Positions 48,142 to 59,400 of a stretch of 64,000 nucleotides of DNA are shown in pieces. How positions within the stretch are numbered: the stretch's first letter is position 1; every line of letters starts with the position of its first letter. Below the pieces are notes generated by a model. That model had not been told where the DNA came from. It did no database searches and saw only the letters and a list, made by a program, of their open reading frames with translations. The translations under genes were made by a program, and so were the position numbers. Source of the DNA: Micropruina glycogenica. Its GTDB lineage: Bacteria > Actinomycetota > Actinomycetes > Propionibacteriales > Propionibacteriaceae. The DNA is taken from contig NZ_LT985188.1 in the NCBI RefSeq assembly GCF_900289045.1, forward strand, positions 3,038,001-3,102,000, given 5' to 3'.

Positions 48142-49197
48142 TTACTGGGGCCCTGATCCGGACGCCCGGCCGACGCCCATCGCAGGCGAAACCCTCTGGC
48201 TGCGCTGAGCCGTCGAGCCGCGCACCCGCAGTTGCACCGGCATCACCATCGCCTCGGTGGCCTGCGAGCGGGCGCCGTTCAAAATGGCGACCAGGTTGCC
48301 GACCGCGTTGGCACCCATCTGCCGCATCGGGGCCGCGACCGTGGTGAGGGTGGGCAGCACCAGCCGGGCGATCAGAATGTCGTCGAACCCGATCACGCTC
48401 ACCTGTTCGGGCACCCGCAGGCCGGCCTGCATGAGGCCGTGCATCACGCCCACGGCCACCAGGTCGTTGTAGCCGATCACCGCGGTCGGACGGCGCTCGG
48501 CCAACTGCCGCGCCGCCGCGAGTCCGCCCTCGAAGGTGGGCAGCACGGGCCCCACCCGGTGCACCGTCATGCCGAGCGTGTGGGCGTGGTCGCGTAGCCC
48601 TCTGAAGCGCATGCCGTCGGGCCAGGCCGCCTCAGGGCCGGCCACGTAGTACACGTCGTCGTGGTGCAGCTCGCGCAGCAGTTCCAGAGCCATGCGGGCG
48701 CCGCCGGCGTTGTCGGTCACCACGCTCGGCACGTCGACCATGGCACGGTTCATCGACACCATGGGCCGCTGCTTGGCGATCATGCGCAGCGTCGAGTCGG
48801 GCATGCGTGAGCTGCCGATAACGAAGCCCTCGACCACCGGGATCAACCGCTCGAGCGCGGCCCGCTCTCGGGTGCCCGACTCGCGGCAGTCGGCCAGCAG
48901 AATCTCGTAACCCACCTCGTTGGCGGCCAGTTGAGCGCCCCGAATGAGCTGGCTGAAGAACGGGTTCGCGACGTCCGACACCATCACGCCGAGCAGCTTG
49001 GTGCGCGTGGTGGACGGCCCCTGCCGAATCTGCGCCGACCGGTACCCCAACTGCTCGGCGGCCTGGCGCACCCGTTCGGCGGTGTCGGCGTTGACCCGTC
49101 CGGGGCGCGCGAAGGTGCGGCTGACCGTCGAGGGCGCCACTCCGGCGGCCTTGGCGACGTCGTAGATCGTCACAGGTGCACGCGACTGCTCTGTCAC
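48142..49197 (-). CDS. LacI-family transcriptional regulator
   Basis: About 351 residues from GTG 49197. The LacI helix-turn-helix is VTIYDVAKAAGVAPSTVSRT followed by the hinge-helix region; a periplasmic-binding-protein-like sensor domain follows (TKLLGVMVSDVANPFFSQL, VSVIGFDDILIARLVLPTLT). It is divergent from larE-larB-uidA and probably represses them in response to a glucuronide or related sugar. ATGGYAACSG-like motifs occur near its own gene and before uidA. Confidence 0.88.
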   Translation of the reverse strand: MTEQSRAPVTIYDVAKAAGVAPSTVSRTFARPGRVNADTAERVRQAAEQLGYRSAQIRQGPSTTRTKLLGVMVSDVANPFFSQLIRGAQLAANEVGYEILLADCRESGTRERAALERLIPVVEGFVIGSSRMPDSTLRMIAKQRPMVSMNRAMVDVPSVVTDNAGGARMALELLRELHHDDVYYVAGPEAAWPDGMRFRGLRDHAHTLGMTVHRVGPVLPTFEGGLAAARQLAERRPTAVIGYNDLVAVGVMHGLMQAGLRVPEQVSVIGFDDILIARLVLPTLTTVAAPMRQMGANAVGNLVAILNGARSQATEAMVMPVQLRVRGSTAQRSQRVSPAMGVGRASGSGPQ

Positions 49198-49201
49198 GGC
49201 C

Positions 49202-49256
49202 TCATGGTAACGGTCACTGCTCGTCAAGCGGCAGCAACCGATGGCAACGGCTTGGC
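49202..49256. promoter_or_regulatory. Candidate LacI-family operators
   Basis: ATGGTAACGG at 49203-49212 and ATGGCAACGG at 49240-49249 lie in the LacI-larE divergent gap. A third copy, ATGGCAACCG, occurs at ~50868-50877 at the end of larB, ~60 bp before uidA. Three copies of ATGGYAACSG around these genes are more than expected by chance. Confidence 0.4.
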
Positions 49257-49326
49257 GAGCGACCGCGGGCGCTGTTTGATGGCAGAAACCATTTCACCGA
49301 TCGGCGAGCGCACCCAGGAGACGCCC

Positions 49327-50165
49327 ATGAGCACCACCGAACTCAGCCCTGCCGCCACCGCGTTGGTCGACCGGGTGACGGCGTCGTTGGGCGACCCGGC
49401 GCGCTTGGGGGTCGCCTTTTCGGGTGGCGTGGACTCGTCGGTGCTGCTCGCCCTGGCCACCCGGGCGCTCGGCCCGGGCCGCACGTTGGCGATTCTGGGG
49501 GTGTCGGCCAGCCTGGCCGCGGCCGAACGGCGGGCCGCGCACGCCGTGGCAGCCGGCATCGGGGCACCGCTGATCGAGCTGACCACCAACGAGCTCGACC
49601 GGGCCGACTACCGGGCCAACGGCGCCGACCGTTGCTTTCACTGCAAGACCGAACTGTTCGAACGCATCGACGACGAGCTGGTCAAGACCCACGGCCTGAC
49701 CGCCGTGGCCTACGGCGAGAACGCGGACGACGCACGGCGCCCCGACCGGCCGGGCGCCCAGGCGGCGACCAACCACCAGGTGCTGCGTCCGCTGGCGGCC
49801 GCCGGGCTGACCAAGGCGGACGTCCGGGTGCTGGCCCGGGCGCTCGAGCTGCCCTGCGCCGACAAGCCCGCTGCGCCCTGCCTGGCCTCGCGCATTCCGC
49901 ACCACGAGCCGGTGACGGCCGAGAAACTGCAGCAGATCGATGAGGCCGAGCAGGTGCTGCACGACCTGGGCTTCGCCGAGGCCAGGGTGCGGCATCACGG
50001 CGACGTGGCGCGCATCGAGGTGCCGGCGGCCGACCTGGTGCGGGCGGTCACCGAACCACTGCGCGGCCGGCTGTTGGGCGGGGTGCGGGCGGCGGGCTTC
50101 CGGTTCGTCAGTCTCGATCTCGGCGGCGTCCAGTCAGGGGCCTTCACTTTGCCGCTGGTGACCCG

Positions 50166-50169
<4 letters not shown>
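49327..50169 (+). CDS. larE: ATP-dependent sacrificial sulfur transferase LarE
   Basis: About 280 residues. The PP-loop AFSGGVDSSVLLALA binds ATP, and ADRCFHCKTELF and PCLASRIPHHEPVTAEKLQQ are LarE signatures, the latter holding the Cys whose sulfur is donated in single-Cys LarE. The enzyme makes the nickel-pincer nucleotide cofactor of lactate racemase and related LarA enzymes. Cofactor maturation also needs LarB (next gene) and LarC. LarC and a LarA-type enzyme are not in this window. Confidence 0.88.
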
Positions 50170-52719
<2,550 letters not shown>

Positions 52720-53037
52720 TCCGCCCTGCCGCTGGTTGAGCTTGTCGAACCCCCCACGTTGGTCGAGCGTGTCGAAACCCGTCTGACCAACGAGGGTCTC
52801 GACACGCTCGACCGACGCCTCACAGCGGGCTCGCGCCGAGTCCGCGCGCGTGCATCCCGGCCGGTATCGGTGCTCGTCACAGGCTGATCGGCGAGCGAAC
52901 ATGCGTCTGGGTGCCGGCGCGTGCGAACCAACCGCGCCCGCAGAGGCTGGGCGGCCCACGGGTAGCACTGCCCACGGAACGTTCTGCGGCCCGTTGAACC
53001 CGTAAAGTTGAGTGATCCCGAACTGAAGGCGTGAGTG
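52720..53037. repeat. Gap after uidA with GTCGAG-type repeats
   Basis: Three units of the TGGTCGAGCNTGTCGA family, alternately oriented, lie between 52734 and 52828. The remaining ~200 bp should hold the promoter of the next gene; no further feature is recognised. Confidence 0.65.
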
Positions 53038-54447
53038 ATGACCGACCCGAACAACCCGCAGAACCCGAACCAGCCGCACAATCCACAGGTGCCGTCGGCC
53101 GGCAGTCCTTACCAGCCGGGCTACGGTGCCCCTGGTCAGCAGCCCGGCTACGGCGCTCCGGGTCAACAGGGTTATGGCGCACCCGGCCAGCCGGGCTTCG
53201 GTCAGCAGCCGTCCGGTCAGCAGCCCGGCTATGGCCAGCAGCCGTCCGGTCAGCAGGGGCAGCAGCCCTACGGCCAGCAGCAGCCCGCACAACAGGGTCA
53301 GCAGCCCGGCTACGGTCAACCCACCGGCGGCTACCAGGCACCGGGTGCTGCGGCGTCCGGCCCGGGTCAGTACGGCGCTGCAGGGGGTCAGCCCCCGGCG
53401 TGGGGCCAGGCGCCCGTGCCCGGAGCGAAGCCGGCCAAGAACAACAAGATGCCGCTCATCATCGGTGGCGCCGTGGTGTTGATCGTCGCCCTGATCTTCG
53501 GCCTGATGCAGCTCAACCGTGGCAACAACAACGCCGGCACCGGCACCCCCACCGGCTCGGCGACCGCCTCGCAGGGCACCGGGGTGGGTGCTGCGTCGGC
53601 CACCGAGGTCGTGCAGAAGTACTACGACGCGCTCGCCGCGTCCGACCCCGACGCCATCTTCGCGCTCGTGCGTGGCGATCTGCCCGATCGCACGTTTCTC
53701 ACCAAAGAGGTCATGACCGCTGCCGTGCAGGCCGCACCGATCACCGGTCTGCAGTTGACCGTGCAGGACGAGACGAAGTACAGCGCCGAGGTGCAGGCCA
53801 GCTACACGATCAACGGCCGCACCAAGACCGACAAGTTCTACGTGAGCGCGCGCGACGGCGCTTTCTACCTGAGCACGATCACCGGACGCCTCTACGTCAA
53901 GGGTCTCAGCCCGGCCGACACCGGCCTCACCGTCAACGGTGTCGCAGTCCCCGGCGACGCCGACTCGATCGACGTCTTTCCCGGTGGGTACACGCTGGCG
54001 TCCACCAGCCCGATCTACACGTTCAGCAAAGACAAGGTCGTGGTCGAGGCGGTGTCGTCGTCGAGCACCGACATGTTCGAGATCAAGGTGGGGCTGTCGG
54101 ACGACGCACTGAAAGACTTCAAGGCGGCCACCACCAAGCTGGTGAACTCGTGCAAGAAGCCCGGCAGCCTGGTCAGGGACGACTGCGGCATTCGGTTCCG
54201 CCAGCCGTCCGGCGACAAGGCGAAGCCCAGCACGATCGCCTGCACCCCCTCGGGCACCAACTCGATCAACCGCATGAAGCCGTCCCTCGACACCTCGGAC
54301 CTGTCGGTCTCGGCGTCGCTGAGCATCAGCTGGACCTGCACCATGAAGGGCAGCAAGGGCAGCTACCGGGGCTACGACTCGCTGGTGCGGGTCTACGGCA
54401 CCGTGGCTGAGGACGGCACCTGGAAGGTCACCGGCGAGCGTCCGTGA
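53038..54447 (+). CDS. Gln/Pro/Gly/Tyr-rich single-pass membrane protein
   Basis: About 469 residues. Residues 1-135 are low complexity with PGYG, APGQQ and GQQPSG repeats and face the cytoplasm. One helix (residues ~138-157, MPLIIGGAVVLIVALIFGLM) follows. The outer part has a DUF4878/NTF2-like domain (VVQKYYDALAASDPDAIFAL) and two further beta-rich segments with paired Cys. Such layouts occur in actinobacterial envelope proteins that may interact with the cell wall; function unknown. A strong hairpin terminator follows. Confidence 0.7.
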   Translation: MTDPNNPQNPNQPHNPQVPSAGSPYQPGYGAPGQQPGYGAPGQQGYGAPGQPGFGQQPSGQQPGYGQQPSGQQGQQPYGQQQPAQQGQQPGYGQPTGGYQAPGAAASGPGQYGAAGGQPPAWGQAPVPGAKPAKNNKMPLIIGGAVVLIVALIFGLMQLNRGNNNAGTGTPTGSATASQGTGVGAASATEVVQKYYDALAASDPDAIFALVRGDLPDRTFLTKEVMTAAVQAAPITGLQLTVQDETKYSAEVQASYTINGRTKTDKFYVSARDGAFYLSTITGRLYVKGLSPADTGLTVNGVAVPGDADSIDVFPGGYTLASTSPIYTFSKDKVVVEAVSSSSTDMFEIKVGLSDDALKDFKAATTKLVNSCKKPGSLVRDDCGIRFRQPSGDKAKPSTIACTPSGTNSINRMKPSLDTSDLSVSASLSISWTCTMKGSKGSYRGYDSLVRVYGTVAEDGTWKVTGERP

Positions 54448-54455
54448 TCGTGTGA

Positions 54456-54484
54456 CTCGGCCGCCCCGACACGGGGCGGCCGAG
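54456..54484. terminator. Intrinsic terminator-like hairpin
   Basis: A perfect 12-bp GC stem (CTCGGCCGCCCC with its complement) and a 5-nt loop, 9 bp after the preceding stop codon. No T tract follows, as is common in high-GC actinobacteria. Confidence 0.75.
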
Positions 54485-54567
54485 CCGTATCCCGCGTCGA
54501 GCGTCTTGCCTCACGTCAAGATGTCCGCGGGTGATTGGCGCGTGCCTCATATGAAATGTCCGGATGG

Positions 54568-55764
54568 TTAGGCGGCGGGGCGGGTGCCGAGGGTGCGTGC
54601 TTTGGCTAGGTCGATGAGTTGTTGCTGGATGTGGTTGATGCCTCGGGTGATGCGTGCTGGGTTGAGCTTGTCGTGTTCGGCTGCGAGCCGGGCACGGGTC
54701 GCGGGGTCGGGCGGGCCGGTGTCGAGGAGCCGCTGGTAGGGGGTTTTGGGTTTGTCGTAGACACGCTTCTTGCGGCCGCTGCGGGTCTGGGTCCAGTCGA
54801 CGGCTTTGACGCAGGGCAGCAGGTGGTTCTTGCGGGCCATGACCAGGTCCCAGAGTTGGTTGAGCAGGGCGAGTTCGGTGTCGGTTTCGTAGCGGTAGCG
54901 GAAGGCGTGGCGGCGGACCCAGTCGCCGTTGCGTTGCTCGATGTGGGCGTTGTCGTTGTGGTGGTAGGGCCGGCCGCGGGTGATCGGGATGTGGTGGTCG
55001 TCGCACCAGGCGATCACGGACCAGTTCATGAACTCGGAGCCGTTGTCGAAGTCCATGCCGGCGATCGGGAGGGGTGCCAGTTTGGCGATCCATTCCAGGC
55101 CGGCGTGGACGTGCACGAACGCGTTGTTGCGGATGCTGCGCAGCATGGTCCAGCCGGTCACCGGATCGGTTGCTGACAAGGTGCGAAGGAACTCGCCTTT
55201 GAGTGTGTGGCCGCAGTGAGCGACAGTGTCCAACTCCAGAAACCCGGGCACGGTGATCGGGTCGTCGGTCGCGGTGCGCAGCGGGATCGAGGACCGCAGG
55301 ATGTGCGAGGGTCGGGTGCTGGACAGGCCGGCGGCGGGGTAGCCGGCAGCCTTGTGCGGTTTCAGGTAACGGTCGATCGTGGCTGCCGACATCGACCTTA
55401 GTTCGTCGATCACCGTGTCGCTGACCCGGTCGGCGACCTTGCCGAGCTCACGGTCTCGAACCAGCCGACACAGGGTGTCCTCCATCACCACGGCCAGGTA
55501 CTTGCCCGATGGTTGACCGGCCAGCCGCCACACCTCCTGCAACACGATCAGCGCATCGTAGGAGTACTTGCGTGGGCGTGGTTTCCGCTGCTGGTCGCGG
55601 GCCGCGCCCTTGCGGGTGGCCGCGGCCCGGATCGCTCGGCGGGCGTGATCGCGGGTCCAGCCCGTCGACGCCACTAGCGCGTCGAGGATACGGCTCTTCT
55701 CAGCTCTGTCCGCCTTCGCGTATTCGCGGGCGAACTTCTTGGTCACATCACGGCGCGACGCCAT
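54568..55764 (-). CDS. DDE (rve-type) transposase of IS-A
   Basis: About 398 residues from ATG 55764 (MASRRDVTKKFAREYAKADR), preceded by GGGAG. An N-terminal helical DNA-binding part (TRDHARRAIRAAATRKG; AATIDRYLKP) precedes an integrase-type catalytic core. The likely acidic triad is Asp in GFLELDTVAHCGH, Asp in IAGMDFDNGSEFMNW and Glu in NAHIEQRNGDWVRR. It is related to the transposase at 57734-59014. I do not assign a named IS family. The IS1182-type element lies upstream, between this gene and the right end. Confidence 0.8.
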   Translation of the reverse strand: MASRRDVTKKFAREYAKADRAEKSRILDALVASTGWTRDHARRAIRAAATRKGAARDQQRKPRPRKYSYDALIVLQEVWRLAGQPSGKYLAVVMEDTLCRLVRDRELGKVADRVSDTVIDELRSMSAATIDRYLKPHKAAGYPAAGLSSTRPSHILRSSIPLRTATDDPITVPGFLELDTVAHCGHTLKGEFLRTLSATDPVTGWTMLRSIRNNAFVHVHAGLEWIAKLAPLPIAGMDFDNGSEFMNWSVIAWCDDHHIPITRGRPYHHNDNAHIEQRNGDWVRRHAFRYRYETDTELALLNQLWDLVMARKNHLLPCVKAVDWTQTRSGRKKRVYDKPKTPYQRLLDTGPPDPATRARLAAEHDKLNPARITRGINHIQQQLIDLAKARTLGTRPAA

Positions 55765-55807
55765 CGACAACTCCCTGCTCACAGGGCCAGGGAACCCCAA
55801 CAGCTAG

Positions 55808-57649
55808 GAGTCTGCTGAACAAGGCGCCATTTTGAGGGCGTGGTGGGCGTGTGAGGCGGGCGGGACGCCGCCAGGGTCGTCGAGCGGCGAGTTTGGGTCA
55901 GTGCCCTTGATCGCGACGACGGTGTCGTGCCGCCCGTCTGGGGTCCGTCGTGGGCGCTGTTTGGCTGGGTTGTATGCCCTGTCCGGGGCGGTGGGTCAGG
56001 CGATCGTCCAGCCGGTCGGTCCGTGGGTCAGGCCAAGGGCGAGGAGTCGGCGCAGGTTGATCGCTGCGATCCGATTGTGGAGCCAGTTGTTGTTCCTGTC
56101 CACGCCTCGGTAGGGCACCTTCCGGCTGCCTCGGGTCAGCCAAGCGATCGTGCGTTCGACCATCGGCCGGTGTTGTCGGTAGGTGGCCTGGAAGTCGGCG
56201 TCGAGGGCCCGCTGACGGTGCTGACGTTGCAGCAAGTCGTGAGGGTGCAACTGGATGGTGCGACCCTTCGCCGCGGTGGTGCACCGCTGCCTGAACGGGC
56301 AGGCTCGGCAGGCGATGCCGAACACCGCCTTACGTGTCTTGGTGATCGTCTTGGTGATCCCGGCCGGGCAGGTCAGGGTGCCGGCGGCCGGGTCATGGGT
56401 GAAGTCGTCGTTGCCGAACCCGCCGGCGACGGCGGGCCGGGTCGGCCACGGTTTCACCAGCGCTGCCCACCCCTTGCCCTCGAGCGTGTGCAGCATGTCT
56501 CCGGTGGCGTAGGCCGAATCACCCAACACCTCAACCGCGCCGGTATCGATGGTCGGATCGGCGACCACGAGACGGGCACCGACAGTGGCGTCGCTGTTGT
56601 CTGGGCCGGCAGCCTTGGTCAGCTCAACCATCGTGGCCAGCCCGGTGTCGGGCTCGACCACCACGTGGGCCTTGAACCCGTCCTGGCGACGTTCCACTGT
56701 CTTGTGCGCATGCCGCGCCTCCGGGGCGACGGTCGAGATGACCCGATCCGGGGCGACCCGCCGGGCGATCCGCCACTGGCCATCGGTGCCGTCAGAGTCT
56801 TCGGCCGGTTCGACATCCTGCCCGGCGACCAACGCGAGTAGGGCGATCGCCTCGGCCGGCTTGCCGCCAGCGGCAGTGATCGTCTCGACATCAAGGCCGT
56901 CGAGCAGGGCAAGGGCGTCGTTCACGAGTGCGGTCACCAACTCGTCGCGGGCCTGGGCGTCGTCCCACGCGATCCGCGGTTTCGCGGTGGAGTCGTAGCC
57001 CTGCCCGGTCAACGCGGCCAGCCGAGTGCACCGCTCGCCGATCACCTGATGGGCGCCGGGCACCTCCCGGCCCACCCGGCGGACCTGGGCGATCAGCTGG
57101 GTGACGGTGTCCTGTCGGGCCACCGCATCATCCAGGATCGTCGAATCCAACGCCCGCCGCTGACGACCTTTCACCGCACCCGTCGCGGCGATCACGTCCC
57201 GGACCACCTCAAAGATCCGCTGCGGCCGCCCGCTGGACGCCAGCCGACGCCGCCACACCGTCAACGACGACGCATCGAACCCCTTCGCGTCGATCGGGAA
57301 CCCGCACGCTGCTTTCCACCGCAGGTCGAACGTGAGCGCCTCGACCGCTTCCCGGTCCGACAACCCATGAAGGGACTGCAGCACGATCACCGACGCGATC
57401 ACCTCGCCCGGGATCGAGGGCCGTCCACGGCCTGAGGGGAACAAGTCAGCGAACAACGCGTCCGGGAACAACCGCTGCCGATGCTCGGCCAGGAAGCGGA
57501 ACACGCTGCCCTCCGCCAGCAGATGCCCCGCCAACGACTCCACATCCAACACGTCCCGCTGCGGACTCCACTCACCCTGCACCACCCAAGAATTCCAGCC
57601 GACCACCAATCAGGTCGCGCGGCACGCAGGCGAATTGTTCAGCAGTCTC
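55808..57649. mobile_element. IS1182-type insertion sequence with CTAG target duplication
   Basis: 1842 bp. The terminal inverted repeats begin GAGTCTGCTGAACAAGGCGC on the left and read GAGACTGCTGAACAATTCGC on the right (reversed). CTAG flanks both sides (55804-55807 and 57650-57653), a 4-bp target duplication in a palindromic site. It carries one transposase gene. Confidence 0.88.
55996..57609 (-). CDS. IS1182-family transposase
   Basis: About 537 residues. An N-terminal DUF772-type segment (FPDALFADLFPSGRGRPSIP then GEVIASVIVLQSLHGLSDRE) precedes a DDE domain with Asp in ALDSTILDDAVA, Asp in VLGDSAYATGDML and the C-terminal RPMVERTIAWLTRG holding the Glu. A Cys cluster (GIACRACPFRQRC) matches the family's zinc-binding insertion. 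It appears full length and intact. The start is uncertain: TTG 57609 or GTG 57606. Confidence 0.88.
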   Translation of the reverse strand: MVVGWNSWVVQGEWSPQRDVLDVESLAGHLLAEGSVFRFLAEHRQRLFPDALFADLFPSGRGRPSIPGEVIASVIVLQSLHGLSDREAVEALTFDLRWKAACGFPIDAKGFDASSLTVWRRRLASSGRPQRIFEVVRDVIAATGAVKGRQRRALDSTILDDAVARQDTVTQLIAQVRRVGREVPGAHQVIGERCTRLAALTGQGYDSTAKPRIAWDDAQARDELVTALVNDALALLDGLDVETITAAGGKPAEAIALLALVAGQDVEPAEDSDGTDGQWRIARRVAPDRVISTVAPEARHAHKTVERRQDGFKAHVVVEPDTGLATMVELTKAAGPDNSDATVGARLVVADPTIDTGAVEVLGDSAYATGDMLHTLEGKGWAALVKPWPTRPAVAGGFGNDDFTHDPAAGTLTCPAGITKTITKTRKAVFGIACRACPFRQRCTTAAKGRTIQLHPHDLLQRQHRQRALDADFQATYRQHRPMVERTIAWLTRGSRKVPYRGVDRNNNWLHNRIAAINLRRLLALGLTHGPTGWTIA

Positions 57650-57724
57650 CTAGGCGGACATCCTCATGTGAGGCACGCGCTGCCCTTCCCGGACCTTTTA
57701 CGTGAGTCAAGTCGTCGAGCCTGT

Positions 57725-59089
57725 GGACTCATGTCAAGATGCCCGCTTGGGTTGGGTCGTTGACTCATTTCGTTTTGCCCGCGTCATTTTTGTTCGGGAT
57801 AGGTAGACGTGGTTGCGTTTGGCTGCTTTGAGGATGGTGCCGCGGCGGCGGGCGAGTTCGAGCAGGTTGCGTTGGATGAGGTCGATGTCTCGGCGTAGTT
57901 GGGCCGGGTTGGCCTGGGTGATGCGACTGTCAAGGTGTCGCCGGTCCTGGTCGTCGAGGACGGTGGGGTGGTCACGGAGCAGCCGGCCGGCCGGGGTGGT
58001 GGCGGTGTCGTAGGTCTTGGTGACTTTCGCTCCGGTGCGGGTCTTGGTTTTCAGCTTCTGTTGCGGGGTGAACAGGTTGGACAGTTCAGCGGCCAGGGGC
58101 CATAGCTGGTTGAGCAGGTCGAGTTCCCGGCTGGTGTCGTAGCGGTAGTAGCCGACGTTGCGGCGGACTCTGGTCCAGTTCTTCTGTTCGATGTGGGCTT
58201 GGTCGTTGGAATGGTTCGGGCGGCCGCGGGTGAACGTGATCTCACGGGTGTTGCACCAGCTCATCAGGTGGTGGTTAATGAACTCGGAGCCGTTGTCAGA
58301 GTGGACGCCCACGATCGCGAACGGGAACCGGAGGGCGAGTTGCTCCAGCCCGGTGGCCACGATCCTTTCGCCCTTGGACTTCACGGTGATGGTTTCGGTC
58401 CAACCGGTAGCCACGTCGACAGCGTCCAGGCTGTAGTGGAAGTGGCCGTTGTTGTCGCCGCCGTCGTGACCGACCAGATCGATCTCGATGAACCCTGGCT
58501 GGGTGTCGTCCCACTCGTGCCAGGTCTTCAGCGGGATCGACGATTTCAACAGCGATCCGGGGCGGGTCAAGGACCGGCCCTTGAGGTTGCCGACCAGCCC
58601 GAGCCGGTAGGGCCGCAATCGGCGATCGATGGTCGCCGCCGACATGGCCAGCAGTGCGTCGATGACTTCGGGTGTCGCGTTCAGCTCGCCCTTGGCGACC
58701 AGGCTCGCGACCAGGACCGGCAGCGCTGGGCGCACGATCTTGCCGCTGGGTCCGTCCAGCACCGCCCAGCACACCGCCAAGGCGTCGATCACCTCAGGTC
58801 CGTAGCGGAACACAGGCTCGCGGGGCCTGCGTGGCCGGTTCACGTCCACACCGGCGACCGCTGCCCGGATCATCTTGCGGGCATGGTCTCGATGCCAGCC
58901 GTTGACCGCGACCAGATGATCCAAAATGGTCGACTTCTCAGCCTTGGTCGCCTTCGGCCACGCCTTGACCTGGCTCGCCAGCACAGCCTTCCGTTGCCTC
59001 ATCGTCAGCCCCATCCCCGCAGCCTGACCCACGCGGGCATTCTCAGATGAGTCAACGACCCCACCCACGCGGGCATTCAGCACGAGTCA
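57725..59089. mobile_element. rve-type insertion sequence IS-B
   Basis: 1365 bp with doubled terminal sites at both ends. Left: 57725-57746 and 57761-57782. Right, reversed: 59033-59054 and 59069-59089. The cores are TGACTC...TGCCCGC, again 36 bp apart. IS-B lies 15 bp from the end of IS-A. Both ISs carry related transposases on the minus strand. Confidence 0.8.
57734..59014 (-). CDS. DDE (rve-type) transposase of IS-B
   Basis: About 426 residues from ATG 59014 (MGLTMRQRKAVLASQVKAWP); a longer open frame reads into the terminal repeat and is rejected. Catalytic Asp, Asp and Glu are expected in GFIEIDLVGHDGGD, VGVHSDNGSEFIN and QAHIEQKNWTRVRRN. It shares RDHARKMIRAA and SAATIDRRLRPY motifs with the IS-A transposase. 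Its stop codon falls inside the outermost left terminal site, so its last residues are encoded by transposon-end DNA. Confidence 0.8.
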   Translation of the reverse strand: MGLTMRQRKAVLASQVKAWPKATKAEKSTILDHLVAVNGWHRDHARKMIRAAVAGVDVNRPRRPREPVFRYGPEVIDALAVCWAVLDGPSGKIVRPALPVLVASLVAKGELNATPEVIDALLAMSAATIDRRLRPYRLGLVGNLKGRSLTRPGSLLKSSIPLKTWHEWDDTQPGFIEIDLVGHDGGDNNGHFHYSLDAVDVATGWTETITVKSKGERIVATGLEQLALRFPFAIVGVHSDNGSEFINHHLMSWCNTREITFTRGRPNHSNDQAHIEQKNWTRVRRNVGYYRYDTSRELDLLNQLWPLAAELSNLFTPQQKLKTKTRTGAKVTKTYDTATTPAGRLLRDHPTVLDDQDRRHLDSRITQANPAQLRRDIDLIQRNLLELARRRGTILKAAKRNHVYLSRTKMTRAKRNESTTQPKRAS

Positions 59090-59155
59090 ACTCGTCGAGT
59101 TGAGCGGGTGCCGGGTGAGTCGGTAATGTTGTCTCTCGGTGTTCCCGCCGCAAGC

Positions 59156-59232
59156 GGGCCTATAGCTCAGACGGTTAGAGCGCTGCCCTGATAAGGCAGA
59201 GGTCACTGGTTCAAGTCCAGTTAGGCCCACCA
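59156..59232 (+). tRNA. tRNA-Ile (anticodon GAU)
   Basis: GGGCCTA pairs with TAGGCCC in the acceptor stem. The anticodon loop CTGATAA gives GAU. The T-arm region GGTTCAAGTCC is intact, and discriminator A plus encoded CCA complete the gene. In many actinobacteria tRNA-Ile and tRNA-Ala follow gyrA-DUF3566. Here an integrase gene follows, so the 3' end of this tRNA is the likely attachment site of an integrated element. Confidence 0.95.
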
Positions 59233-59400
59233 GATCTCGATGAGATCCACGCACCCCACTTCCCGCCTCCCTGACTAGGGCTTATGCTTGTTCTGAGCAG
59301 GTCGAGCGAGTGGTCAGAAGTAGGCAGATGGGGACAGAAATAGGCCCTCATAATGCACGCAAGATGCACGACACGCCGGTGGAACGGGCGGGTGAGAGCC

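Larger units (their letters stand above)
54507..57709. mobile_element. rve-type insertion sequence (IS-A), interrupted by an IS1182-type element
   Basis: Two related ~22-bp terminal sites are present at each end. Left: 54507-54528 and 54543-54563. Right, reversed: 57654-57675 and 57689-57709. The spacing is 35-36 bp on both sides. Core: TGCCTCACGTCAAGATGTCC. Removing the 1842-bp inner element and one CTAG leaves about 1357 bp, matching the size of the related IS-B next door (1365 bp). Confidence 0.8.

Noticed and set aside
58193-59050. 285-residue plus-strand open frame in IS-B
   Set aside because: Antisense to the transposase with no domain features; the DDE protein on the other strand explains the region.
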